NCBI GenBank assembly: GCA_031279015.1
Contig: JAITJI010000027.1
Location: 1 to 39,681 of the forward strand
Direction: 5' to 3'
Source: Spirochaetaceae bacterium
Lineage (GTDB): Bacteria; Spirochaetota; Spirochaetia; Treponematales; Breznakiellaceae
Length of the DNA: 39,681 bases
This document shows positions 14,381 through 22,094 of this stretch, one piece after another. The notes beneath the pieces are model-generated. The model saw only the letters and a list, made by a program, of their open reading frames with translations. It had not been told where the DNA came from and made no database searches. A program made the translations under genes and the position numbers. Numbering within the stretch: position 1 is the first letter of the stretch; each line of letters opens with the position of its first letter.

Positions 14381-15031
14381 TCATGCCCTGGAGCGAATAA
14401 TCAGCAGGGAAGAAGCCATGGCGGAGAAGGCGATAAAAACGGGAAAAACCGCCGGGAGACCGGGACTGAGGATCATGAAGTTGTACATACCGTGGAGGAT
14501 GACGGCGGTTAGGAAGCGGAACAGGGCCCGGACCGGTTCTGTTTTCAGGCTGATCACGGTGAGTCCCACCCGGGCTCCGCAGGCGCCATGGAGGAGCGCG
14601 GCGGTAAAGGCCCGGAGCAGGGCGAGGCCCGGGTTCACTGCGCTGTAAGACGCGGTTTCAACCACCGCAAAACCCAGGCCCGAGAGGAGCCCTGTGGCAG
14701 CCCAAAAGGAGGGAGGAGAATCGCAATTTCCGTCCCGGCGGCGCCTCAGTTGGAAGAGGAGGAAAAGCACCGGAAGACGGCTCAGTTCTTCAGTCAGGGC
14801 AATTTGGATAAAGATTTTGAATATCTGGGATCCCCAACCTATACTCCCCGGACGGGAGAAACAACTTTGCAGCAATGCGGCCAGGAACAGGGAAATGACA
14901 CCGCCTAAAAGGGCGCATAGAAACCACCGGGGTCCCAGGGGATACTTACCGGCCCGGAACCAGATGAAGATCAGGAAAACCGGCAGGGCGGAGATTATAA
15001 TAAGGAAGAACAGGATCGGGAATCCAATCAT
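14381..15031 (-). CDS. PrsW-type intramembrane protease family protein
   Basis: 216-residue integral membrane protein with about six to seven hydrophobic helices. Seen: IALTEELSRLP (EExxR, the PrsW EExxK/R motif), GLGFAVVETASY (FxxxE motif), LLHGACGA and AVILHGMYNF (conserved His in two helices). These match the PrsW/RsiW-site-1 protease-like family (PF13367), proposed glutamic/metallo membrane proteases that in Bacillus cut an anti-sigma factor. Its substrate here is unknown; an anti-sigma-like gene exists about 18 kb away. The ATG at 15031 has no clear SD and is only 24 nt from the divergent kinase gene. Confidence 0.75.
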   Translation of the reverse strand: MIGFPILFFLIIISALPVFLIFIWFRAGKYPLGPRWFLCALLGGVISLFLAALLQSCFSRPGSIGWGSQIFKIFIQIALTEELSRLPVLFLLFQLRRRRDGNCDSPPSFWAATGLLSGLGFAVVETASYSAVNPGLALLRAFTAALLHGACGARVGLTVISLKTEPVRALFRFLTAVILHGMYNFMILSPGLPAVFPVFIAFSAMASSLLIIRSRA

Positions 15032-15055
15032 ATTTATTCACAGGTAAACTTATTA

Positions 15056-15745
15056 ATGGTTTTTCAAAATATCGAATTTGAAAAGCCCCTATGGTTTAAT
15101 CTTAATGATTTTGCTAATGTATATCTATGGGGGCATCATATAGACCGGATAATTGTCCTTACAGGGCCTAAACATACGGGAAAAACCACCGCCGGCCGCA
15201 TCCTGGCAGGACTCCTGGAGGCCGGTTTTGTCGATCTGGATGCCTGTATTGAAACCCGGACGGGAAAAAGTCCCCGTACCCTGTACCGGGAGGATCCCGG
15301 TGTATTCAGGGCGGCGGAAACCGGGGCGCTGCGATCCCTTGCCGGCGTTCCGGCGGATGTTTCCCCGGAGGGTTCCGGCATGGCGGATGAAGCAGCCAGG
15401 CTGGTCGCCGCCGCCGGAGGAGGGATCGTGGACAACGAGGAGGCCCTGGCGATCCTGAGGGGCCCGGAATTCCGCATGGTTTACCTGGCGGTTTCCGCAG
15501 AAACGGCCTGGGACCGGATTCGTGGGGAAAGTGAAAAAACCGGCGAGCTGCCCCCCTTCCTCAACACCGCCGATCCCCGGAAGACCCACCGGGAACTGCA
15601 CGAAAGACGGGCGGCGGCTTACAGGGCTCTGGCGGACCTTACGGTTCAGGGGGATGGAAAATCACCGGAGGACATCGCCGGTGAAATTTTCCAAAATCTG
15701 CGTTGCAACGGGATTAAACCCTGCGGTTCACGCTTGTTCCGGTAA
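15056..15745 (+). CDS. Shikimate kinase-like P-loop protein
   Basis: 229-residue nucleotide kinase resembling shikimate kinase (AroK), which phosphorylates shikimate in the chorismate pathway. Seen: P-loop GPKHTGKTT (about 37-45), VDLDACIETRTGKSPRTLY with the Asp pair of the shikimate site, GVFRAAE (Arg before Glu, as in FRxxE), AAAGGGIVDN, and a late HERRAAAYRALADL like the family's ERxxLYxxxAD. An N-terminal extension of about 30 residues precedes the kinase core. An insert lies between FRAAE and AAAGGGI. The only usable start is ATG 15056 with a weak AGG upstream. aroA follows 5 kb away on the same strand, so a role in aromatic synthesis is plausible, but another substrate cannot be excluded. 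Confidence 0.72.
   Translation: MVFQNIEFEKPLWFNLNDFANVYLWGHHIDRIIVLTGPKHTGKTTAGRILAGLLEAGFVDLDACIETRTGKSPRTLYREDPGVFRAAETGALRSLAGVPADVSPEGSGMADEAARLVAAAGGGIVDNEEALAILRGPEFRMVYLAVSAETAWDRIRGESEKTGELPPFLNTADPRKTHRELHERRAAAYRALADLTVQGDGKSPEDIAGEIFQNLRCNGIKPCGSRLFR
15061..15084. repeat. 8-bp inverted repeat at start of shikimate kinase-like gene
   Basis: TTTTCAAA-ATATCGAA-TTTGAAAA, perfect arms, in the tight divergent region shared with the PrsW-type gene. It overlaps codons 2-10 of the kinase gene. Candidate regulator site; role is inference. Confidence 0.45.
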
Positions 15746-15773
15746 AATTCATTAAGCATCATTAAACCATATT

Positions 15774-18389
15774 CTAATCGGTTTTTCCGGCAGGAATCGT
15801 CCCGGCGGCCCAATCGGAGAGGAGCTTTTTTAAACCGTTGTCGATCAGCTTGAGGGATACGCCGCAGCGGACGCAGAGGAAACGGCCTTCCGGGTCCAGG
15901 TTTTTTTTGGCGCAGCCGATACAGTAGGTTTTGCCGCATTGAGGACAGGTCCCTGCGGGAAGCTCATCCGGGGGCATGGCGAAAAGCCGGATGGATTTTA
16001 CCGGGGGAAGGTTCCGGGGAACCCGCCATGTTCTGCCGCAGCTCCCGCAGGATACGGTCCTGGTCAGGGCATTCTCCAGGCGGGATCGCAGTTCCTCCAG
16101 CCGGATGCGCAGTTCCTCCGGACCGGTGGCAAGGTTCCCCTCCGGGAGAAGGGCTTCAAGGCGGCGGATTATCTCCGCCAGATCATCCCAGCGGTGGGAG
16201 TTCACGTAGATCCACCCCAGGGAGAGGAGGGCGGGCGTATACCGGCCATCCGTATCCAGGGCGGTACGGCAGGCGGCTTCGGCCCGCTGGTATTCGCCCT
16301 TTTTAATAGCCACATAGGCAATACGCTCGATGATGCCGGCGTCCGGGGCCAGGCTGTAGGCCCGGGTGAGGACCTCATCGGCCTCTCCAAAGAGTCCAAG
16401 TTCGATGAGACAGGAGGCCCGGTTAGAGAGGTATTCTACGTTGGCCGGGGCAATAGAGAGGGCTTTCCGGTAGTATTCATCCGCCTCCTCATAGCGGCCG
16501 GAACGGACCAGAAGGTTTCCGGCGCAGTTGGCCATGATTCCCCCGGGATCCTCCGCCGGGCCGGAGGCCAGAATCTCCAGGGCCTGATCCGGAAAGCCCC
16601 GGAGATAGGAGAGGATCCCCCGGTTCACCCGGATGGCCGGAACCTCTCCCAGAAAGCGGCCTGCCCGTTCCAGGTGGTCTGCGGCTTCCTCCGTGTCCCC
16701 CCGGCTGAGGGCGACCTGGGCGGCAAAGTTCGCCACCCAGCCATCCTCGGGGGATAATTTCAGGGCCGCATCCAGATCCGCCAGGAGTTTTGGGTCCCGG
16801 GGATTCCCCGAGAGGAGGAAACGGTTTTCCGCCAGCTTAAACCGGAAAAGGGGATAATCCGGTTCCAAGGCGGCGGCGGCTTCCAGGAGGGGCAGGGCCT
16901 TGCGCCGTTTCCCCTCCCGCAGGAGGAGCAGGGCCTGCAAAAAGAGGATGGCCGGATCTCCAGGGTCATCTTTCCCCATGATGGCGCGGCGCTGTCTTTT
17001 CGCTGCGGCAAATTCTGCGGCGGCCATCTTCCAGTCCTCAATGCCAAAGGCCCACTTTCCCGCCAGGCCGTGAGCTTCCCAGGAATCGGAGCCCAGGGAC
17101 AGAAGCCGGGGGACAATGGTTCCCAAATCGCCGTAGTTGTCCGCAGCGAGGAAGGCCCGGCCCGCCTTGAGGTACCGGTTCAGGGCCTCCTCCTTTTGTT
17201 CCAGGAGTTCGTAGACATTGGCGGCGTTTTTGGCGGAAAGCCCCTCGGTTTCATCCAGTTCAAAGGCCCTATCGTAGGCCGCCGCCGCGGCTTCGTAGTC
17301 CCTCCCTTCAAAGAATGCATGACCCAGCAGGGTCCTGAGGGTGGGGTTATCGGGCAGGATCCCCACCGCCCTATTCCCCCGCTCTATGAGTTCGGTATAA
17401 CGACCGGCGGCGCAGAGGAGTTTCAGTTTCTCGATAAACCCTTCCCGGCCCTCAGGGGTCTCCGTTCCTTCGGCGATACAGGCATCGATATGGTCCTCCG
17501 CCTCATCCTGAAGCCCAAGTCCCAGGGCAAGCCGTCCTGCCAGGAGGAGTTCCCCCTGAGTCCGGCGGTATCCCGGCGCCCAACCCTTCTTGAGCTGTAC
17601 CAGGGCTGCGGACGCCTGACCCATGGCTGCAAAAGTTTCGGCCAAACGCCGCCGGCTGGAGGGGGCCGCATCCGTTTCTTCCGTCCATTTCCGGTAGATC
17701 CTCTCCACTTCCTCTACCCGGGAATCAACGGAAAAGGCCTCCAGAAGAGCCTCCGCCGCATAGATTCCGGACTGTCCCCCGGCGGCGGTCTCGTAGGAGG
17801 CCAGGGCAAAGCTGAGACGGCCCGAGGGGATAGAGGAATCGTGTATCTCCGCCGCCCACCGGGAATTGATAACCAGGACCAGATGATCCCCAAAGGCAAT
17901 GACCATGAGGGAAGCCGATTCGGCCATAAAGCCATCCGCCGGCAGATCCGGGGCAGAAGGCCTATCAGGAACCTCGGTCCAGCCGATAAGGGGTAAGGGG
18001 GTGCCGTTTCTCAGAAGATCCAGACGAAAATACCCCTTGCTGGAGACCAAAACCAGGTAACAGGTCCCCTCATCCACCATACGAAACATAAACCCCGCAG
18101 CAGCGTACCCTCCGTAGGGCTTCAGGCAAAACCGGCCTTCGATCACCTGATCCCCGTAGCGGTACAGGGGGTCCTCCGCCCAGGAAAGACAGTTAGTCTT
18201 CCGCAAACCCAAAACCAGGGCGTTCCGCTGTATATAGGCATCATAGGCGGCTTCCGAACCACAAAAAAAACGCCGATCCTGGGGCTTGGAAAAATCAGCG
18301 GTCCATTTTTCACTGATCAGCGCATCGGGATCGATTTCCCTTTTCCGGGCTTTACTACCCTGCAGGATTCTCCTTAAAATACCAAACAT
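15774..18389 (-). CDS. Large TPR protein with N-terminal lectin-like domain and C-terminal zinc ribbon
   Basis: 871-residue protein. Residues about 30-215 look like a concanavalin A/LamG-type beta-sandwich (YGDQVIEGRFCLKPYGGYAAAGFMF, LVLVINSRWAAEI, GRLSFALASYE-type strands, split). The middle, about 220-770, is a series of tetratricopeptide-like helical repeats, e.g. LGHAFFEGRDYEAAAAAYDRA, YRKALSIAPANVEYLSNRAS and LLSLGWIYVNSHRWDDLAEI. The end has zinc-ribbon cysteine pairs: CGSCG, CPQCGKTYCIGC and CVRCG. No signal peptide. ATG 18389 is chosen because it is the first residue of plausible sequence; the frame is open to 18893 but that part lies antisense to another gene. A TCGACT/TACAGT promoter ends right at the ATG, suggesting a very short or absent leader. 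Probably a cytoplasmic scaffold; function unknown. Confidence 0.82.
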   Translation of the reverse strand: MFGILRRILQGSKARKREIDPDALISEKWTADFSKPQDRRFFCGSEAAYDAYIQRNALVLGLRKTNCLSWAEDPLYRYGDQVIEGRFCLKPYGGYAAAGFMFRMVDEGTCYLVLVSSKGYFRLDLLRNGTPLPLIGWTEVPDRPSAPDLPADGFMAESASLMVIAFGDHLVLVINSRWAAEIHDSSIPSGRLSFALASYETAAGGQSGIYAAEALLEAFSVDSRVEEVERIYRKWTEETDAAPSSRRRLAETFAAMGQASAALVQLKKGWAPGYRRTQGELLLAGRLALGLGLQDEAEDHIDACIAEGTETPEGREGFIEKLKLLCAAGRYTELIERGNRAVGILPDNPTLRTLLGHAFFEGRDYEAAAAAYDRAFELDETEGLSAKNAANVYELLEQKEEALNRYLKAGRAFLAADNYGDLGTIVPRLLSLGSDSWEAHGLAGKWAFGIEDWKMAAAEFAAAKRQRRAIMGKDDPGDPAILFLQALLLLREGKRRKALPLLEAAAALEPDYPLFRFKLAENRFLLSGNPRDPKLLADLDAALKLSPEDGWVANFAAQVALSRGDTEEAADHLERAGRFLGEVPAIRVNRGILSYLRGFPDQALEILASGPAEDPGGIMANCAGNLLVRSGRYEEADEYYRKALSIAPANVEYLSNRASCLIELGLFGEADEVLTRAYSLAPDAGIIERIAYVAIKKGEYQRAEAACRTALDTDGRYTPALLSLGWIYVNSHRWDDLAEIIRRLEALLPEGNLATGPEELRIRLEELRSRLENALTRTVSCGSCGRTWRVPRNLPPVKSIRLFAMPPDELPAGTCPQCGKTYCIGCAKKNLDPEGRFLCVRCGVSLKLIDNGLKKLLSDWAAGTIPAGKTD

Positions 18390-18397
18390 ACTGGTAT

Positions 18398-18426
18398 ACT
18401 GTACCCCAGCGGGGAAGTAAAGTCGA
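18398..18426 (-). promoter_or_regulatory. Candidate promoter of the TPR gene
   Basis: Minus-strand TCGACT (18426-18421), 17-bp spacer, TACAGT (18403-18398). The predicted start falls at about 18391, within 2 nt of the ATG, implying a leaderless or near-leaderless mRNA; no SD is visible. Confidence 0.4.
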
Positions 18427-18455
18427 GTTCTTTCTCCGCGCCGATCCTGCGGAGG

Positions 18456-19823
18456 ATGTTCAACCCCGGGAGGTTCCTGAAATTGCTGAAGTTGTTGCGG
18501 TTGCTGAAATTTGATTACGATCCGGTGGACAGAAATCTTTGGGTTTCCGGTCTCGCAGTCCTGATCCTGGCCTTGATCCTGGCCCTCTCCGGCAGGGGGG
18601 TACAAAGTCCCGGAGAGTCCGGTTCTCCCCTGGTATTCACCCAGTGGTGGGAGGACGAGATGGAAGCCGGCAGTCTCCAGGCCCTTGTCGATGAATTCAG
18701 GGAACAATACCCGGAGATCGATCTCAGGCTCGACACCCGATCCTACGGTGAAATGCGGGATTGGCTGCTGTACGCCGGGGAAACCGGGGAGGAAGCGGGA
18801 GAATCCCCCCGGGGAGAAGCCGCTTCTTCCAGGGGCGCTCTCCAGGCAGATATTCTCGGCCTGGACCCCCGGTGGATTGGCGAACTGACCCAAAAGGGGC
18901 AGTTGGAATATCTGGATACAGACGATGCCGATTCCGAAGGGAGGACTATCAGTTTCTACGTTCCCCAGGGTACGGCGGCCCTTCCCCTGGTCTCCTTTAT
19001 GACCCCCCTTTTCTACAATATCGAATTGCTGGAAGCCGCCGGCTTTGACCGGCCCCCAAAAAACCGGGCCGAGTTCCTGAACGCCGCCCGGGCCGCCACG
19101 AATCCCCGGCAGGGACGTTACGGTTTTGCCCTGGCCCTGAGCCCGGATAATCCCGGCGGTATAGCCGCAGATATTTACTCCTGGTTCCGGGCCGCGAATG
19201 GACCTCTCCTGGACAGGGGAAAGCCCCGGTTCAACACCCCGGAAGCCATAGAAGTCCTGGATTTCCTCGGGGAACTGTACAGGAAGTCTCTGATCTCCCC
19301 CTCCTCCTTTTCAAAAACCGAGGCTGACAAACGGGAAGAATTCATCAACGGCCGGATAGCCATGATGATCGCTTCTGTACGGGACATTCCTCTTATCCGG
19401 GAGCGGAATGTCCCATTTGGCATTACCACCGTTCCCGGGGCCGCTTCCTCCTTTGGGAGGCCTGCTTTCGGCCTCTATGGCTGGTATGTGGGGATAAGCG
19501 CATCCTGTACAAACAAGACAGGGGCCAGAATCTTCCTCAGTTTTCTCGCCGGAAAACGCTCCCGCATAGGAGCGGCGGCATGGGCAGTTCCGGGGGGCGG
19601 GGACGCCACCGAGGACTATATCAGCGACGATCCCCTCTTTTCAAAGGTCTACAGCATCTATGAGGCTGGGGAGGCTCTGGAAGAGTTCACCGGCCGGAGC
19701 GGCGCAACCAAAGAGGAAACCCTGGTCCGGGAAGCCCTGTACCGGATGTTTGAGGAAGGCCGGCAACCCAAAGAAACTGCGGCGGCAATTCAACAAGGCT
19801 GGGAAGCCCTGCAGAACCGCTGA
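18456..19823 (+). CDS. ABC-type sugar-binding protein (family 1), orphan
   Basis: 455-residue extracellular solute-binding protein family 1 member. An N-terminal membrane segment LWVSGLAVLILALILAL (about 29-45) serves as signal anchor; there is no lipobox cysteine. The binding-protein fold shows VFTQWWEDEMEAGSLQALVDEF, LDPRWIGELTQKGQLEYL, FMTPLFYNIELLEAAGF, FINGRIAMMIASVRDIPLI and FGLYGWYVGIS. No permease or ATPase gene is near, so its partner proteins are elsewhere or it acts as a sensor. Start is uncertain: ATG 18456 touches its GGAGG with no spacing, while an in-frame TTG at 18483 has GGGAGG nine bases upstream and still leaves the membrane anchor. Divergent from the TPR gene with 66 bp between. 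Confidence 0.85.
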   Translation: MFNPGRFLKLLKLLRLLKFDYDPVDRNLWVSGLAVLILALILALSGRGVQSPGESGSPLVFTQWWEDEMEAGSLQALVDEFREQYPEIDLRLDTRSYGEMRDWLLYAGETGEEAGESPRGEAASSRGALQADILGLDPRWIGELTQKGQLEYLDTDDADSEGRTISFYVPQGTAALPLVSFMTPLFYNIELLEAAGFDRPPKNRAEFLNAARAATNPRQGRYGFALALSPDNPGGIAADIYSWFRAANGPLLDRGKPRFNTPEAIEVLDFLGELYRKSLISPSSFSKTEADKREEFINGRIAMMIASVRDIPLIRERNVPFGITTVPGAASSFGRPAFGLYGWYVGISASCTNKTGARIFLSFLAGKRSRIGAAAWAVPGGGDATEDYISDDPLFSKVYSIYEAGEALEEFTGRSGATKEETLVREALYRMFEEGRQPKETAAAIQQGWEALQNR

Positions 19824-19865
19824 TACTATGCCGCTATTGGGGGGTTGTTTGTACCGGCCGGCGGC

Positions 19866-20534
19866 TCAGAACCCTTCGTAGAAGGCTTCTTTTACCCGTT
19901 CTACCGCGGTCTGCTGTTCCCGGGTCAGGGGGGCGTCGGTTTTTGTCCCGTCCAGCACTTCGTTTATCTGCCGTTCCAGAATCCCCTTGTCAATGGTGAC
20001 GAGTACGTAAAAATCGTAGGCTTCCCGGTCTACGGTCTTACCGTCGGCCATGAAGTACCGCTTGAGCAACCAGTAATCGTTTTCTTTCCGGGCGCCGGAA
20101 AAACTGGCGGAAGCTACGTTCTTTACCACATCCTCAAAGTAGCGGCCGTATTCTAAATCCGGGCTGCCCGCCACGGCCCCTACAAATTTCGCCTGGACCC
20201 GGGTAGACACCATCCGGGCCATTTCCTGGGCCACGGTGAATCCCGAAGACCACTGCCTGAGGGCATTGAGGTTGGTTCCCGTATCCTCGCCTACAAAAAC
20301 GTACTCATCCTTGAACTGATCCAGCCGTTCAACCCCGGGTAAACCATCACTGATATACAGGGTAACCCAATCAGGCACATCCTCTCCCACCGCCTTGGCC
20401 TTGTGATCCAGCACCACGTATGCTTCGGTCTTTTCTTCGTACTTGGGGGCTTCAACAGCCACCGTTTTTGGTCTACTGGAACAGGCGGCAAATACCAGTA
20501 CCACAGCCAGGAACAACCAAACAAGTTTCTTCAT
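19866..20534 (-). CDS. Predicted lipoprotein, treponemal type
   Basis: 222-residue lipoprotein. The N-terminus MKKLVWLFLAVVLVFAACSS is a clear signal peptide with lipobox FAAC, so Cys18 is probably lipidated. The rest has DVPDWVTLYISDG, FVGEDTGTNLNALRQWSSGF, RVQAKFVGA and a conserved-looking NDYWLLKRYFMADGKTVDREAY segment; this order resembles the LPP20-type lipoprotein family that contains DxPxW and YxxxVxxxID elements. Function unknown; outer-membrane-associated location is inferred. SD GGAGG lies 6 nt before the ATG. Convergent with the solute-binding protein gene (42-nt gap) and divergent from aroA. Confidence 0.85.
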   Translation of the reverse strand: MKKLVWLFLAVVLVFAACSSRPKTVAVEAPKYEEKTEAYVVLDHKAKAVGEDVPDWVTLYISDGLPGVERLDQFKDEYVFVGEDTGTNLNALRQWSSGFTVAQEMARMVSTRVQAKFVGAVAGSPDLEYGRYFEDVVKNVASASFSGARKENDYWLLKRYFMADGKTVDREAYDFYVLVTIDKGILERQINEVLDGTKTDAPLTREQQTAVERVKEAFYEGF

Positions 20535-20681
20535 AAATTCCTCCAGGATAATATGTTGAATTTAACACATCCTAATATACTCAAGATAGTATATAATTTC
20601 ACCTTGATATATACTAGTTTGTACCATGCAACATAGCAAAACAGGAAAATGGCGATCAAGTCCTGCGGAGGGGGAGATCCG

Positions 20682-22085
20682 GTGCGTGTCCTGATCACAC
20701 CCCGCCGTTTTTCCGGGACCATCCGGGCGCCGGCTTCCAAGTCCCATACCATCCGGCGGCTCCTCCTGGCCGCCCTGGGGGAGGGGGTTTCGGAAATTGA
20801 CTATCCCCTGGATTCCCTGGATGCCCGGTCCTGTGTCAGGGTGTGCCGGGCCCTGGGGGCGGAAATAGAGGAGCGCCGCGCAGGGGATGAGATCTGCGTC
20901 AATCCCCCCGATTCGGAGGGGAAGCGGCTCGTCCGCTGGGTTGTCCGGGGTATCGGCGCCGGGAAAGCCGGAGGGCAGATCAAAACGCCGCCGGAGCCCC
21001 TGGATACAGGCAATTCGGGGACAACCCTCTTCCTTGCCCTGGCCGCCGCGGCTCTGGGCAGAGGGAAAATCACCTTTACCGGGGATGAACAGATCCGCCG
21101 CCGCAGTGCGGCCCCCCTTCTTGCGGCCCTTGAAGGTCTGGGGATTGCCGTGACTTCCGCTGAAGGGGGCTGCGCCCCCATCACCGTCCGGGGACCCTGG
21201 CGAGGCGGCCGGGTGAGCCTTTCCTGTCCCACAAGCCAGTACCTTTCGGCCCTGCTTCTCGCCGCTCCCCTGGCTCCCGGGGGGGCGCTGACCGAGATTG
21301 AGGTGCCCCTGCTTAACGAAAAACCGTACATCGATATGACCCTGTCCTACCTGCGGACCCAGGGGATCCCCCTGGAGGCGGCCACGGATTACTCCTCCTT
21401 CCGCATCCCCGGAGGGGCCTCTTACAAACCCCAAAGGGGTCCGGTCCCGGGGGATTTCTCCTCCGCCGCCTTTCCCGGACTGGCCGCCGCCGTTTCCGGG
21501 GGACCCGTGACCATTCTGGGCCTGGACCCGGCGGACCCCCAGGGGGACAAGGTCTTTTTTGACATCCTCGCCGCCATGGGCTGTACCGTGGAATGGAGCC
21601 CGGAGTCCGTCTCCCCCGCGGCCGCCGGGAACCAAGCGCCCCTCCGGAATCTTACGGTTTCCCGGACCGGACCCCTTAAAGGCGGCGTCTTTGACCTCAA
21701 TGCTACTCCGGATCTGCTCCCCGCCCTGGCCGCCGCTGCTTGTTACGCCCGGGGGGACACGGCCCTGATAAACGTGGCCCATGCCCGGATCAAGGAGACC
21801 GACCGGATCGCGGTTATGGCAGAGGAGCTGGGAAAACTGGGGGCAGACATCGAAGAACGCCCTGACGGCCTCCTCATCCACGGGGGGATGACCGGGACAA
21901 ACGGCGGGTCCGGCCCCTGCCTCTCCGGGGGGCGGACAGACAGCCGCGGGGATCATCGGGTGGTGATGGCCCTGGAGGCGGCTGCCCTGGGCGCGGCGGG
22001 ACCGGTGGAGATAGACGGCGCCGAATACGCCGCCGTTACCTATCCGGGTTTTCCGGAACTGTTAAAAGCCGAAAAAATAACTTAA
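20682..22085 (+). CDS. aroA: 3-phosphoshikimate 1-carboxyvinyltransferase (EPSP synthase)
   Basis: 467-residue EPSP synthase; joins shikimate-3-phosphate and phosphoenolpyruvate in chorismate synthesis. Seen: FSGTIRAPASKSHTIR (substrate Lys-Ser), LDTGNSGTTLFL (PEP/glyphosate loop), SQYLSALLLAAPLA, PGDFSSAAFPGLAAAV, DLNATPDLLPALAAAACYA (catalytic Asp region), IKETDRIAVMAEELGKLGA and DHRVVMALEAAALGA. GTG 20682 is chosen because family members start a few residues before the first strand and GGGGGAG precedes it at good spacing; an in-frame ATG at 20649 (SD AGGAAA) is the alternative. The NSGTT loop has Asn-Ser in place of the common NAGT, an atypical variant of the glyphosate-contacting site. 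Followed by trkA after 9 nt. Confidence 0.94.
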   Translation: MRVLITPRRFSGTIRAPASKSHTIRRLLLAALGEGVSEIDYPLDSLDARSCVRVCRALGAEIEERRAGDEICVNPPDSEGKRLVRWVVRGIGAGKAGGQIKTPPEPLDTGNSGTTLFLALAAAALGRGKITFTGDEQIRRRSAAPLLAALEGLGIAVTSAEGGCAPITVRGPWRGGRVSLSCPTSQYLSALLLAAPLAPGGALTEIEVPLLNEKPYIDMTLSYLRTQGIPLEAATDYSSFRIPGGASYKPQRGPVPGDFSSAAFPGLAAAVSGGPVTILGLDPADPQGDKVFFDILAAMGCTVEWSPESVSPAAAGNQAPLRNLTVSRTGPLKGGVFDLNATPDLLPALAAAACYARGDTALINVAHARIKETDRIAVMAEELGKLGADIEERPDGLLIHGGMTGTNGGSGPCLSGGRTDSRGDHRVVMALEAAALGAAGPVEIDGAEYAAVTYPGFPELLKAEKIT

Positions 22086-22094
22086 AATTAGATT

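Noticed and set aside
18390-18893. N-terminal extension of the TPR protein
   Set aside because: In-frame but antisense to the solute-binding protein gene and rich in Pro/Gly/Gln; plausible protein sequence starts at ATG 18389.
20562-21956. 464-codon minus-strand open frame
   Set aside because: Lies opposite aroA, which has all EPSP synthase motifs; a GC-rich shadow frame.
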